Below the pieces are notes generated by a model, which ran no database searches, was not told the origin of the DNA, and saw only the letters and a list, made by a program, of their open reading frames with translations. Below are positions 37,230 through 46,993 of a stretch of 51,501 bases of DNA, piece by piece. A program made the translations under genes and the position numbers. Source of the stretch: Microgenomates group bacterium (GTDB lineage Bacteria; Patescibacteriota; Microgenomatia; UBA1406; GWC2-37-13); the NCBI GenBank assembly GCA_029906985.1, contig JARYMT010000005.1, positions 1 through 51,501 on the forward strand. Direction: 5' to 3'. Positions within the stretch are counted from its first letter, which is position 1. Every line of letters begins with the position of its first letter.

Positions 37230-38330
37230 ATGATTATTGGTGTCGATGGCAACGAGGCTAATGTAGAAAATAAAGTAGGTGTCTCGGTATACTCGTTAAA
37301 ACTACTCCAATATTTTCATAAAAAAAGCAACCAAAGTTGTCGTTTTGTTATTTTTTTAAAAAAACCGCCTTTACCAGAGCTACCCAAACCAAATCCTTTT
37401 TTTAAATATAAAGTTGTGGCAGGTAATTTTTTTTGGTCACGATTTTTTTTACCTTTAGCTTTATATAAAAACAGGTTTTCTTCTCAAAAAATCGATGTCT
37501 TCTTTTCACCGGCTCATTATACACCACGTTTTTCTCCTGTCCCTTTAATAGTAACGATTCATGATCTTTCCTATTTTTATTATCCTGAAGAATTTTTAAA
37601 AAAAGATCTTTATAAATTAGTCAATTGGACAAAAAGATCGATCGAAAGAGCAAAAAAAATCATTGCTGTTTCTCAAACCACCAAACGTGATTTAATGAAA
37701 TTCTATCATCTCCCCGAAGAAAAAATAGCAGTTATTTATAATGGTTACGAAAGACAAATAAAAAAAACTAAAGAAATTAAACGGTGGTCTCTAAAAAAAA
37801 ATAAATTTATTTTATTCGTCGGGACAATTCAACCAAGAAAAAATCTTTTGATTTTGATTAAAGCTTTTATCGATTTTAATAAATTAAATCCGGAATTTAA
37901 ACTTATTATTACTGGCAAAAAAGGCTGGCTTTATAAAACAATATTTGAAGAAATTAAAAAAAATGATCTGGATAAAAAAATAATTTTGACCGGTTATTTA
38001 CCAACCGAAGAAGTAAATTGGTTATACCAAAATGCTTTGTTTTTTGTTCATCCTTCTCTTTATGAGGGTTTTGGTATTCCAGTTTTGGAAGCAATGAGTT
38101 TTGATTGTCCGGTGCTTTGTTCGTCGGCGGCTAGCTTGCCAGAGATTGTTGGCGAAGCTGGTATATTTTTTGACCCGAAAAACAAGGAGGATCTCTTAAA
38201 AAAAATGTTGATCTTAGCAAAAGATTTTCAATTACGACAAGAGCTGATTCAAAAAGGAAAAAAAAGAATAAAGTTTTTTTCTTGGGAAAAAACCGGTGAA
38301 CAAACATTAAATTTATTAAAAACATTATGA
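37230..38330 (+). CDS. Family 4 glycosyltransferase, third of three
   Basis: A 366-residue GT-B enzyme closely similar in layout to its neighbour: VDGNEANVENKVGVSVY at the start, HDLSYFYYPE, VSQTTKRDL, VGTIQPRKNLLILIKAF and HPSLYEGFGIPVLEAMSF at the donor site. The two genes probably arose by duplication. It overlaps the FemX-like gene by 4 bases. Confidence 0.9.
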   Translation: MIIGVDGNEANVENKVGVSVYSLKLLQYFHKKSNQSCRFVIFLKKPPLPELPKPNPFFKYKVVAGNFFWSRFFLPLALYKNRFSSQKIDVFFSPAHYTPRFSPVPLIVTIHDLSYFYYPEEFLKKDLYKLVNWTKRSIERAKKIIAVSQTTKRDLMKFYHLPEEKIAVIYNGYERQIKKTKEIKRWSLKKNKFILFVGTIQPRKNLLILIKAFIDFNKLNPEFKLIITGKKGWLYKTIFEEIKKNDLDKKIILTGYLPTEEVNWLYQNALFFVHPSLYEGFGIPVLEAMSFDCPVLCSSAASLPEIVGEAGIFFDPKNKEDLLKKMLILAKDFQLRQELIQKGKKRIKFFSWEKTGEQTLNLLKTL

Positions 38331-39337
38331 TAAAAATCATTGAGGAGAATTTTTCTCTTTTAAAGTTTAATCAAAAAGCTCAACATCCTCTTCAATCCTG
38401 GCAATGGGGGGAAGTAAGAAAAAAAATGGGGATAGAAATTTTAAGAATAGGAGAATTTGATAAAGAATCTTTAAAAAATGTTTTTACTATAAGCTTTCAT
38501 AAAATACCTTTTGTTCCTTTGAAAATTGGCTATCTGCCAAGAAGTGTTTTGCCAAGTGTAGAAACTCTTAATTTTTTATTTAAATATGGAAAAAGAAATA
38601 ATTCAATTTTTATAAAAATTGAACCATATGAAGAAAAATCAAATCCGGCCGTTCGCGAACGGTGGGGAGAAATTAAAAATTCTAAATTTAAAATTGTTAA
38701 TTCTCCTCATCCTTTATTCCCTAATTGGACACAGATTTTAGATCTTACAAAATCCGAAGAAGAACTTTTAAAAAAAATGCATCATAAAACCCGCTACAAT
38801 ATTCGTTTGGCTCAAAAAAAAGGAGTGACCGTCAAAAATCTCTCTAATGATGAAGGTTTTAAAATTTTTTCAAGACTTTATTTTGATACTTGTAAAAGAC
38901 AAAATTATCACGGCCATAACTTTAAATACCATCAAACTGTTTGGAATAATTTAAAGAATGAAATTGCTCATATTCTAATTGCTTTTTATAACAATGAACC
39001 GCTATCTGTATATCAAATATGGATATTTAAAAAAACAGCCTATTATGTTTACGGCGGTTCATCAGAAAAATATCGAAATTTAATGGGAGCCAATCTTCTG
39101 ATGTGGGAAGCAATTAGGTTTTCTAAAAATATGGGGGCCAAAAAATTTGATATGTGGGGTTCTTTACCACCAAACTATAATTTTAATCATCCTTGGGCCG
39201 GTTTTACAAGATTTAAACAGGGTTACGGAACAAATTTTATAGAAACTATTGGTAGTTATGATTTGATTATCAATCCTTTTTTTTATTCTATTTATAATCT
39301 TATATTTAAAGTCAGGCAATTTTTTTTAAGAATGTAG
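38327..39337 (+). CDS. FemABX-like aminoacyltransferase
   Basis: 336 residues with two GNAT-like halves, as in FemX and FmhB proteins that add amino acids from aminoacyl-tRNA to the peptidoglycan stem peptide. Signatures are [55 protein letters not shown], the second-half [21 protein letters not shown] split over two strands, and FKQGYGTN near the end. Residues about 105-127 form an insertion encoded in part by a GC-rich palindrome. It overlaps the end of lon by 26 bases on the opposite strand. Confidence 0.88.
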   Translation: MIKIIEENFSLLKFNQKAQHPLQSWQWGEVRKKMGIEILRIGEFDKESLKNVFTISFHKIPFVPLKIGYLPRSVLPSVETLNFLFKYGKRNNSIFIKIEPYEEKSNPAVRERWGEIKNSKFKIVNSPHPLFPNWTQILDLTKSEEELLKKMHHKTRYNIRLAQKKGVTVKNLSNDEGFKIFSRLYFDTCKRQNYHGHNFKYHQTVWNNLKNEIAHILIAFYNNEPLSVYQIWIFKKTAYYVYGGSSEKYRNLMGANLLMWEAIRFSKNMGAKKFDMWGSLPPNYNFNHPWAGFTRFKQGYGTNFIETIGSYDLIINPFFYSIYNLIFKVRQFFLRM

Positions 39338-41693
39338 GAATCGCCACCTTCAAAACTTCATCCATATGTTTAACGAATACAAATCGCAAATCTTTTAAAA
39401 CATATTTGGGAATATCTTCTAAATCTTTTTTATTATCGGCTGGTAATATCACGGTCTTTATCCCTGCTCGATGGGCAGCAATAATTTTCTCTTTTACTCC
39501 TCCGATTTCCAAAACTCTTCCTCGTAAAGTGATTTCTCCCGTCATTCCAACCTCTCTTCTTACTGGTTTTTTTGTTAGGGCAGAAACCATCGCTGTCGTA
39601 ATCGCTATCCCTGCCGATGGCCCATCTTTTGGAACCGCTCCTTCCGGGACATGGACATGGATATCTAAATTATTAAAAAAGTTTGTTTTCAAACCAAAAA
39701 TCTGCCACCGAGATCGAATGTAAGAAAGAGCTGCTTGACAAGACTCTTTCATTACATCGCCTAAATGACCAGTTAAAGTCAGGTGCCCTTTTCCTGGCAT
39801 GACGGCTACTTCGATAAATAAAATATCTCCACCAGCTTGAGTCCAAGCTAATCCAGTCACGATACCAATTTTATCTTTTTCTTCGATTATTTGAGCCGAA
39901 TAAATATAAGGACCAAGATATTTTGGTACATCTGAAACTCCAATTGTTTTTGATTTGTTTTTGTTTTCAATAATTTCTCTAGCAATTTTTCTAAATAAAG
40001 TCGCTATCTGTCTTTCTAATTCCCTCACCCCAGCTTCTCGGGTATATCGACGGATGATTATTTTTAAAGCTTCATCAGTAATCCGAGCTTCGTTTGGTGA
40101 TAGGCTGTGGGCTAATAATTGTTTTTTAATTAAATAATTTTTAGCAATATTAAATTTTTCATCTTCGGTATAACCTGGAAAACGAATTACTTCTAATCTA
40201 TCCAAAAGGGCATCGGGAATGGTATCCAAAATATTGGCGGTTGTGATAAAGAATACATTCGATAAATCAAAATTAACTTCAAGATAATGATCGGAAAACG
40301 CATGATTTTGTTCGGGATCAAGCGCTTCAAGAAGAGCAGCTGAAGGATCGCCGCGATAATCCCGACCAACTTTATCAATTTCATCTAACATAAAAACCGG
40401 ATTATTAGTACCGGCTTGTTTTATACCTTGGATAATTCTCCCCGGTAGAGCGCCAACATAAGTTCGGCGATGACCTCGAATTTCCGCTTCATCACGAATA
40501 CCACCCAAAGAGATTTTAATGAATTTTCTATTTAAAGCGCGGGCGATTGATTTGCCAATTGAGGTTTTTCCGACTCCGGGAGGACCGACAAAACATAAAA
40601 TAGTTGGCTGGTATTCTTTTTTTTGATTGGGTTTTTTTTCTTGATTTTTTTCTTTCCTTTTTCTTAATTCCATTACCGCCAAATATTCTAAAATTCTTTC
40701 TTTAATTTTTTTTAAACCAAAATGATCTTCATTAAGAATTTTTTCTGCCTGTTTAATATCAACATTGTTAGGAGAAGAGACAGACCAAGGAAGATCAGTC
40801 AACCAATCAAGATAAGTTTTTATATAAGAGGCTTCGGGATTAAATTGGGACATTTTTGAAAGTCTTTTTAATTCCTTTAAAGCCTTTTCTTCTACATCTT
40901 TTGGCATCTTTGCTTTCTTAATTTTATTAGTCATTTCTTTAATTTCTCTATCTTCACCGCCTCCCAATTCTTCTTCGATTGTTTTCATTTTTTCTTTCAA
41001 AAAAGTTTCCTTCATCCCTTGCTCAAACTTTTTTTGGGTTTTAGCAGAAATATTTTGCTCTATTTCCAAAATTTTTACTTCCCGATTAATGTATTCGACT
41101 TCTTTCATTAATCTTTTTTTAAGATTTGTTTCTTCTAAAAGCTTTTGTTTTTCACTTTCTTTCAAATCGAGAACCATAGCAATTTGATAGGAAAAGTTTT
41201 GAGGAGAAACTATATTAAGGATGTTCATTAAAAAAACAAAGTCAACTGCTTTTCCAAGATTAATCGCTTTTTTGATTTGCATGGAAATATGTTTTACCAT
41301 TGCTTCCACTTCTTCATCACTACTAATCTCATCAACAATTTTTTCAACCTTAACTTCAAAGAAGGGCGATTCTTTAATAAACTCGGTAACCCTTACTTTT
41401 TCTAAACCTTTGATTAAGGCATTTATTTCTCCTTTTTCTCCAATAACAGTTTTTTCTATTAAGGCTAAAACCCCTATTTGATAAAGGTCTTCTTTGCGGG
41501 GATCATTAATTGAAGGATTTTTTTGCATTAAAATAACAATTTTTTTATCCCTATTTAACGCCTCATTTATGGCGGTAATGCTTTTTTGACGCCCAAAAAC
41601 CAACAGGTTCTCTGTAAAAGGAAAAATCATTCCTTCTCGAACCGGCACTACTGGAATAATAGATTGTTCTGATGATCCTAATAAAAAAACCAT
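39312..41693 (-). CDS. lon: ATP-dependent protease Lon
   Basis: A 793-residue LonA protease: N-terminal substrate domain ([13 protein letters not shown] near the start), coiled region, AAA+ module (Walker [10 protein letters not shown], Walker [10 protein letters not shown]) and a serine-lysine peptidase with the catalytic Ser in PKDGPSAG and Lys in [13 protein letters not shown] at 41691-41693 is chosen; a TTG 39 bases upstream would place coding sequence inside the promoter. The promoter carries a CIRCE-like inverted repeat. The 3' end overlaps femX. Confidence 0.97.
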   Translation of the reverse strand: MVFLLGSSEQSIIPVVPVREGMIFPFTENLLVFGRQKSITAINEALNRDKKIVILMQKNPSINDPRKEDLYQIGVLALIEKTVIGEKGEINALIKGLEKVRVTEFIKESPFFEVKVEKIVDEISSDEEVEAMVKHISMQIKKAINLGKAVDFVFLMNILNIVSPQNFSYQIAMVLDLKESEKQKLLEETNLKKRLMKEVEYINREVKILEIEQNISAKTQKKFEQGMKETFLKEKMKTIEEELGGGEDREIKEMTNKIKKAKMPKDVEEKALKELKRLSKMSQFNPEASYIKTYLDWLTDLPWSVSSPNNVDIKQAEKILNEDHFGLKKIKERILEYLAVMELRKRKEKNQEKKPNQKKEYQPTILCFVGPPGVGKTSIGKSIARALNRKFIKISLGGIRDEAEIRGHRRTYVGALPGRIIQGIKQAGTNNPVFMLDEIDKVGRDYRGDPSAALLEALDPEQNHAFSDHYLEVNFDLSNVFFITTANILDTIPDALLDRLEVIRFPGYTEDEKFNIAKNYLIKKQLLAHSLSPNEARITDEALKIIIRRYTREAGVRELERQIATLFRKIAREIIENKNKSKTIGVSDVPKYLGPYIYSAQIIEEKDKIGIVTGLAWTQAGGDILFIEVAVMPGKGHLTLTGHLGDVMKESCQAALSYIRSRWQIFGLKTNFFNNLDIHVHVPEGAVPKDGPSAGIAITTAMVSALTKKPVRREVGMTGEITLRGRVLEIGGVKEKIIAAHRAGIKTVILPADNKKDLEDIPKYVLKDLRFVFVKHMDEVLKVAIPTFLKKIA

Positions 41694-41698
41694 ATATT

Positions 41699-41732
41699 TT
41701 AGCAGTTTATCATAATATCTGCTAATTGTCAA
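41699..41732 (-). promoter_or_regulatory. lon promoter with CIRCE-like operator
   Basis: TTGACA (41732-41727), 17 bases, TAAACT (41709-41704). Between and over these lies an inverted repeat TTAGCAG-N13-CTGCTAA at 41725-41699. Its total of 27 bases and its outer six bases on each side equal those of CIRCE (TTAGCACTC-N9-GAGTGCTAA), the HrcA operator. The inner three bases on each side differ. It ends 5 bases before the ATG, so the transcript is nearly leaderless. Confidence 0.6.
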
Positions 41733-41789
41733 CTAATAAATTAATTTAATTGTTAAGATAATACAAAATAATAATCTTGTATAAATAAT

Positions 41790-42644
41790 TTAAATAAAAT
41801 TTTTAAAAATTGCTTCAAAATTATTAAACCGTGGTCTTGAAATCAAGGTTTGTCCGCTTTCAAGTTGTTTTAATTGTTGATGATAAGCCAGCTCTTCGGA
41901 TTGATAAATTATTCCTAAAGGAAATTTTTCTTCTAATATTGACGAGGCTATCATTAAAGCTTGTTGTTTATTTTTTGGATTATGATTTTTGTCTAATTTA
42001 AAAATTCTTTCTTTATAATATTGATAAGTATTTACTTTATTAAAACTCACACAAGGTTGAAGTACATTAACTAATGAAAATCCTTGATGCTGAATCGCTT
42101 TTTTAATTATCTCAATCATTTGAATTGTTTCTCCTGCAAATACTTGGCTAACAAAAGTGGCTCCTGAAATAATGGCTAAAGAAAGCGGGTCTAAAGGAAC
42201 TTCAATGATGCCAGCCGGCGTTGATTTAGATTGGAATCCTTTTTGGGCAGTTGGAGCAACTTGACCTGTAGTCAGACCATAAACACGGTTATCATGAACA
42301 ATTACTGTAATATCATGATTGCCTCGACAGGCATGGATAAAATGATTGCCTCCTTCACCATAACAATCACCATCTCCAACAATCGCCAAAACCCTTAGGT
42401 TGTGGTTGGCTAATTTAATACCAATGGCGTTTGGAATAGCCCGGCCATGAAGAGAATGAATGGCATAGGCATTTAGAAAATCATTCATATTTCCCGAACA
42501 ACCAATTCCAAAAACTGCCACGATCGAGGATGGACTAAAATTTAATTGAGTTAAGGCGGTTTTGATAGCGACACCAATCGCCCAGTTCCCACATCCAGGA
42601 CACCAAGTAGGCGGGTAACCATTAAAATCGTTTATTGATACCAT
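41790..42644 (-). CDS. 2-oxoacid:ferredoxin oxidoreductase, beta subunit
   Basis: A 284-residue TPP-binding subunit. Cluster-ligand cysteines are visible as C15 and C18 in WCPGCGN, C49 in GIGCSGN and one in LQPCVSF near residue 200. The TPP-Mg motif is VGDGDCYGEGGNH, with VYGLTTGQ as a second signature. Together with the alpha subunit it oxidises pyruvate, 2-oxoglutarate or a related oxoacid to acyl-CoA and CO2 and reduces ferredoxin. Which oxoacid is used cannot be read. It is 31 bases downstream of the alpha gene. Confidence 0.93.
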   Translation of the reverse strand: MVSINDFNGYPPTWCPGCGNWAIGVAIKTALTQLNFSPSSIVAVFGIGCSGNMNDFLNAYAIHSLHGRAIPNAIGIKLANHNLRVLAIVGDGDCYGEGGNHFIHACRGNHDITVIVHDNRVYGLTTGQVAPTAQKGFQSKSTPAGIIEVPLDPLSLAIISGATFVSQVFAGETIQMIEIIKKAIQHQGFSLVNVLQPCVSFNKVNTYQYYKERIFKLDKNHNPKNKQQALMIASSILEEKFPLGIIYQSEELAYHQQLKQLESGQTLISRPRFNNFEAIFKNFI

Positions 42645-42675
42645 ATTTAATTACTTTAAATTATAAAATTATATA

Positions 42676-44439
42676 TTACAAACTATTAATAATCTCTTCC
42701 GGGGTGATTTGTCTTCCATCATATTTCAATATCTTTTCTTTAATTTCTATTCCAATTTCCTGCATCAATAATTTTCCTAATTGACCCCAAGAATTATTTT
42801 CTACTAAAACATATTTTTTATTAGTTAAAAATAGATGATTAATTTTCTCCTTGGCTAACGGATAAAGATGATTAAAATGAATAAAGGCAGTTGACTTAGA
42901 CGACTTAGCTAAAATTTTTTGCGCCTCAATTACCGCTCCTTTTGTTGATCCCCAAGAAACAAAAATTATTTCTGCTTTTGCTAGGTCTCCATAAACTTTA
43001 GGAATTTGAAAGTGATTTTTTAAATATGTAATAATTTTTCTATTTCTTTTGTTCACTTGCTCTCTCCTTTGATCACCTTCTTCGGTGGTGTGACCATTTT
43101 CTAAATGTTCATAAGAATTGGCTTGATAGTAATAACCTTCTTCTCCTGGCAACAACCTCAAAGAAATACCGTCTTCAGTAATTTGATATCTCAAAAAATT
43201 CTGAAATTGACTATTTTGGTTTAAATTATAAAATTTCTTGGGTAAGTTAGAATTTTTTAGGTCTTCTAACTTAATGGTTTTTCCCCGATCAACTGAATAA
43301 TTTGCAATAAATTTATTAATAAAATCCAGGCTTACACTGAAATGAGATTCAGAAAGGTGCATGTCAGACATAATAATTACCGGTGTTTGATAAATATCAG
43401 CAAGATTATAAGCTTTAGCAGTTAATTCAATCATCTCTTCAGCATCTCCGGGAGCAAGAACAATTTTGGGAAATTCACCATGACCGGCATTAATGGCAAA
43501 CAATAAATCGCCTTGTTCTGTCCAAGTTGGCATTCCCGTCGCTGGTCCAGGTCTTTGGGACAAAAATATCACTAAAGGAGTTTCCGTAATCCCAGCTAAA
43601 GCAATTGCTTCAACCATCAAAGCAAATCCTCCTCCAGACGTACCAACAGCGCTTCTTGCGCCAGCAAAAGAAGAACCAATAGCTGTATTGATGACACTAA
43701 TTTCATCTTCAGCGTGGCGGACAATCATCCCTGTTTTTTCTTGCCAAGAAGCTAAGGTAGCCAAGACAGAAGAAGCAGGCGTCATTGGATAAGCAACATA
43801 CATTCGACAATCAGCAATAACAGAAGCTAAAGAAAAAGCATCGTTGCCTGATAAAACTAATTGATCTTCTTTTTTTATTTTTTTTAAAATTGGTTTAATT
43901 TGATTTGGATAATTTTTGATGATGTGTTGGTAACCATCGAAGGCAAATTTTTTATTAAAATCAATTATTTTTTCCCCTTTATTTTTAAATTGTTCTTCAA
44001 TAATTTTTTCTAAAATTTCAAAATCACCACCCAAAAGAGCCAAACTCGCTCCTAGGGCAATAGTATTTTTCATGACCGTCGGACCTTGATTCTTTTTGAT
44101 TATCTTATTATAAGGAACGCTTATCTTTTGAAAATTGCCTTCCGCCTGAAAATCTTCTTCATCATAAATAACTAGACTCGATGTTTGAAGTCTTTTTTGA
44201 TGTTTTTTTAGTGTATCAAGATTAAGACACACCAAACAATCAATAAAAGGAGCCGGAGCTTTGACATCTTCATCAGAAATTCTAACTTCGTAAGCATTGT
44301 GTCCGCCTCTAATTAATGAAGGGTATTCGATAAAATCAAAAATCTTATAACCTAAGCGGCTGGCAATTTTGGAAAAAACTAATCCGGTGGTCATTATTCC
44401 AAATCCAGCCTCGCCGCCAATTTTCCAAGTAAAAGTCAT
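42676..44439 (-). CDS. 2-oxoacid:ferredoxin oxidoreductase, fused gamma-alpha subunit
   Basis: 587 residues. The N-terminal gamma domain (about 1-185) begins WKIGGEAGFGI and has EYPSLIRGGHNAYEV; the alpha domain (about 190-585) has AYPMTPASSVL, EDEISVINTAIGSSFAGA and TSGGGFALM, then LSQRPGPATGMPTWTEQGDL. This is the KorA-type fusion. ATG at 44439 is used instead of a TTG at 44445. No delta-type two-cluster ferredoxin subunit is encoded; the small ferredoxin upstream is the likely partner. Confidence 0.93.
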   Translation of the reverse strand: MTFTWKIGGEAGFGIMTTGLVFSKIASRLGYKIFDFIEYPSLIRGGHNAYEVRISDEDVKAPAPFIDCLVCLNLDTLKKHQKRLQTSSLVIYDEEDFQAEGNFQKISVPYNKIIKKNQGPTVMKNTIALGASLALLGGDFEILEKIIEEQFKNKGEKIIDFNKKFAFDGYQHIIKNYPNQIKPILKKIKKEDQLVLSGNDAFSLASVIADCRMYVAYPMTPASSVLATLASWQEKTGMIVRHAEDEISVINTAIGSSFAGARSAVGTSGGGFALMVEAIALAGITETPLVIFLSQRPGPATGMPTWTEQGDLLFAINAGHGEFPKIVLAPGDAEEMIELTAKAYNLADIYQTPVIIMSDMHLSESHFSVSLDFINKFIANYSVDRGKTIKLEDLKNSNLPKKFYNLNQNSQFQNFLRYQITEDGISLRLLPGEEGYYYQANSYEHLENGHTTEEGDQRREQVNKRNRKIITYLKNHFQIPKVYGDLAKAEIIFVSWGSTKGAVIEAQKILAKSSKSTAFIHFNHLYPLAKEKINHLFLTNKKYVLVENNSWGQLGKLLMQEIGIEIKEKILKYDGRQITPEEIINSL

Positions 44440-44468
44440 ATTCAAATTTAATCAATCTAATTTTTAAA

Positions 44469-44744
44469 TTATTTGGGAAAAATTCGGTTGCCTTTTTCAT
44501 CTTCGATAAAAATTGCCGCTACCGGACAAGCTTTGGCCGCTTCAATAATGGTTTCAATCATTTCTTTATCGGCAGTTTCTAGAATTACCGCCTTTCCCTC
44601 TTTGTCCAATTGAAAAGTTTTGGGAGCAACAGCAATACAAGTGGCTGCACCAATACATAGGTTGCGGTCAACCCAGACTTTATAATTTTGAACCTTTACC
44701 GGACCGGAGGGATTTTTTTGATCTTTCGGTTTAAAATCATTCAT
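44469..44744 (-). CDS. Single-cluster ferredoxin with three Cys ligands (3Fe-4S type)
   Basis: 91 residues. The cluster motif reads C30-I-G-A33-A-T-C36 and ends with C73-P; the second Cys of the usual CxxCxxC is Ala. Three ligands fit a [3Fe-4S] cluster, as in ferredoxins that serve some cytochromes P450, or a [4Fe-4S] cluster with a non-Cys ligand. APKTFQLDKEGKA and the PVAAI core are typical for monocluster ferredoxins. It is first in the oxidoreductase operon, 29 bases before the alpha subunit, so it is the likely electron acceptor. Confidence 0.88.
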   Translation of the reverse strand: MNDFKPKDQKNPSGPVKVQNYKVWVDRNLCIGAATCIAVAPKTFQLDKEGKAVILETADKEMIETIIEAAKACPVAAIFIEDEKGNRIFPK

Positions 44745-44824
44745 AAAATAAAAATAATAAATTAATAATAATTTGCATATTTTATACTAACTTTTTTTTT
44801 TATTTTTCGCAAGCCCGATATTAT

Positions 44825-45343
44825 TTAAATTGCTCGTCTTTGACTTTGAAGGTAATCTTGGTAACGTTTCTTAATCGTTTTTTTTCCTAATTCAATCCGT
44901 TTATGTGTTTTTTGTAATTCTTCGGGAATTGGTTTTTTATTTCGAATTAAATATTGATATATGGCTTCGTTTAAAGCGTCGATCGCCAAAACAGAGCAAT
45001 GGACCTTAATTGGAGGAAGTCCTTTCAAAATATTAATAATGTCGTTTTTACTGATTTTAAGAGCCTCCTCTATTGTTTTTCCTTTTACCAAGTCTGTGAT
45101 AACTGAACTAGTGGCAATCGCCGCCGCGCAACCGTAAGTTTTAAATTTAATATCATCGATAATTTCCTTAACCAAACCTTTTTTGAGAGGAATTTTTTTC
45201 ACTTTGATATAAAGAGACATCAAGTCGCCACAAATTAAATTACCCGCCTCTCCAATACCATCAGGATTTTTAATCATCCCATAATTATGAGGATGACGAA
45301 AATGTTTTAAGGTCTGTTTTGTGTAAAAAGTATTATTTTTCAT
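44825..45343 (-). CDS. iscU: Fe-S cluster scaffold IscU/NifU-like
   Basis: 172 residues. The three ligand cysteines and the conserved Asp are present: C38 and D40 in ICGD, C72 in YGCAAAIATSS, and H115-C116 in KVHCSVLAIDAL. It receives sulfur from IscS and builds [2Fe-2S]/[4Fe-4S] clusters. A basic C-terminal helix of about 35 residues extends past the normal IscU end. ATG at 45343 is chosen over a TTG at 45349. It overlaps the iscS end by 11 bases. Confidence 0.93.
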   Translation of the reverse strand: MKNNTFYTKQTLKHFRHPHNYGMIKNPDGIGEAGNLICGDLMSLYIKVKKIPLKKGLVKEIIDDIKFKTYGCAAAIATSSVITDLVKGKTIEEALKISKNDIINILKGLPPIKVHCSVLAIDALNEAIYQYLIRNKKPIPEELQKTHKRIELGKKTIKKRYQDYLQSQRRAI

Positions 45344-46499
45344 AAGCAACCGGTGAAATCGTTCTTAATTTTTTAACGACGATTTTTAAAATTTTTAATG
45401 TTTTAATTAATTCTTCTTTTGTGGTCCAGCGACCAAGGCTTATTCTTAAAGAACCATGAGCATCTTCTGCCATTAATCCAATCGCCGTCAAAACATGACT
45501 TGGTTCTAAATTTCTTGAGGAACAAGCTGATCCAGAAGAAACTGCGATGCCTTGAAAATCTAACTCCATGGTTAACGATTCTCCTTCGACGCCCGAAAAA
45601 GTAATATTTATATTGTTACAAAGCCTTTGTTTTCGATGACCATTTAAATGCGTACCAGGAATTTCTGTTAAAATTTTATTAATTAAAAAATCTCTTAATT
45701 TAATCATTCTTAAGTTCTCTTTTTTTCCTTCGCTTTGAAGAATTTCTACCGCCTTGCCCATACCAACAATAGCTGGCACATTTAAGGTAGATGATCTTAA
45801 ATTTTTTTCATGACCACCCCCATGAATAATGGGTTCAATTTTTGCTTGATGATTAATGTATAATATTGCCGCTCCTTTTGGTCCATATATTTTATGAGAT
45901 GAGGCGGTCAAAAGATCAATTTTCATTTTGACTACATCAATTGGTATTTTTCCAAAACTTTGAGAAGCATCGGTATGAAAATAAACTTTATTTTTTTGGC
46001 AAATTTCACCAATTTTAGCTATATCTTGAACTGTGCCAATTTCATTATTTCCATGAATTACAGAAACTAATAAAGTATTTTTTTTGATTGAATTTTTTAA
46101 ATGCTCTAAATCAATCAACCCAGATTTGTCAACTTTTAACCATGTAATTTCAAATCCTTGTTTTTCTAACCAACGGGCGCTTGCGATGACGCAGTCATGT
46201 TCGACAGGAGAGATAATTAAATGATTTTTATGTTCTGATTTATGGGCAAAGGCAGTCCCCTTAATAGCTAAATTATTGCTTTCAGTCGCCGATGAAGTAA
46301 AAATAATTTCTTCCGGATCAGCGCCAATAAATTTAGCGATTTTTTCCCGAGCTTTTTCGACGGCTTTAGCGGCTTGTCTTCCTTGCCAGTGAAGAGACAT
46401 TGTGTTGCCAAATTTTTGGCTGAAATAGGGACGCATTGCTTTAAATACCCGGGGATCAACTGGCGTTGTCGCTGCATAATCTAAATAAATTTTTTTCAT
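45333..46499 (-). CDS. iscS: Cysteine desulfurase IscS/NifS
   Basis: A 388-residue PLP enzyme delivering sulfur from cysteine. The PLP lysine is K203 in SSHKIYGPKG; the catalytic Cys is C326 in SSGSACSSRN, the short-loop arrangement of group I enzymes. LDYAATTP and FTSSATESNN are the N-terminal signatures. The start overlaps the regulator gene as ATGA. Confidence 0.96.
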   Translation of the reverse strand: MKKIYLDYAATTPVDPRVFKAMRPYFSQKFGNTMSLHWQGRQAAKAVEKAREKIAKFIGADPEEIIFTSSATESNNLAIKGTAFAHKSEHKNHLIISPVEHDCVIASARWLEKQGFEITWLKVDKSGLIDLEHLKNSIKKNTLLVSVIHGNNEIGTVQDIAKIGEICQKNKVYFHTDASQSFGKIPIDVVKMKIDLLTASSHKIYGPKGAAILYINHQAKIEPIIHGGGHEKNLRSSTLNVPAIVGMGKAVEILQSEGKKENLRMIKLRDFLINKILTEIPGTHLNGHRKQRLCNNINITFSGVEGESLTMELDFQGIAVSSGSACSSRNLEPSHVLTAIGLMAEDAHGSLRISLGRWTTKEELIKTLKILKIVVKKLRTISPVAYEK

Positions 46500-46885
46500 A
46501 ATAATTCTATTAATTTAATTTTTTTTAATTGATTAATGATAAGTCGATTAAATTTTTTATTAAAACTTTTATGATGACAAAATTTATCGTATCGACATCT
46601 TTTTTCATCCTGACAACTACAAAAAATAATCTCTTGTCTAAAATTTTTTAAATATTCATACAGAGTGGTTTTTTTAATTTTTTTCCCCAAATAATAACCG
46701 CCATATTTTCCTTCTTGGCTTATCAATAAACCGGTTTTTACCAATTTTGAGGCAATTCGTGCTAAAAATCTTTTCGGTAGACCAGTTTTTTCTACTAAAT
46801 TTGACAGGTTTGTTTTGGACCCTTTTCTATAAATATAAGAAAGAAATAATAAACCATATTCCATTTCTTTAGAAAGAACTAACAT
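46496..46885 (-). CDS. Rrf2 family Fe-S-sensing regulator (IscR-like)
   Basis: 129 residues with an N-terminal winged helix (LSKEMEYGLLFLSYI, GLPKRFLARIASKLVKTGLL, GKYGGYYL) and a cysteine region C89, C91, C97, C103. C91-x5-C97-x5-C103 has exactly the spacing of the three Cys ligands in E. coli IscR (92, 98, 104), with H104/H105 close to the fourth ligand. It probably binds a [2Fe-2S] cluster and controls this isc operon, of which it is the first gene. No operator could be assigned with confidence in the 108 bases upstream. Confidence 0.9.
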   Translation of the reverse strand: MLVLSKEMEYGLLFLSYIYRKGSKTNLSNLVEKTGLPKRFLARIASKLVKTGLLISQEGKYGGYYLGKKIKKTTLYEYLKNFRQEIIFCSCQDEKRCRYDKFCHHKSFNKKFNRLIINQLKKIKLIELL

Positions 46886-46993
46886 AGGATTATAAAATTT
46901 ATTGCTTTAAATTAAAATTTAAATTTATACTTAATTAGTAATAGTTAAATAAATTTATTCTAACAAACTCAATTTTAAAGATCAATCTCAATT

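Noticed and set aside
41694-41732. TTG start extending lon by 13 residues
   Set aside because: It lies in the -35 box of the lon promoter; the ATG at 41693 fits LonA N-termini.
46886-46993. IscR-type operator upstream of the Rrf2 gene
   Set aside because: AT-rich partial symmetries are present, but none matches a known Rrf2 site better than expected for this base composition.
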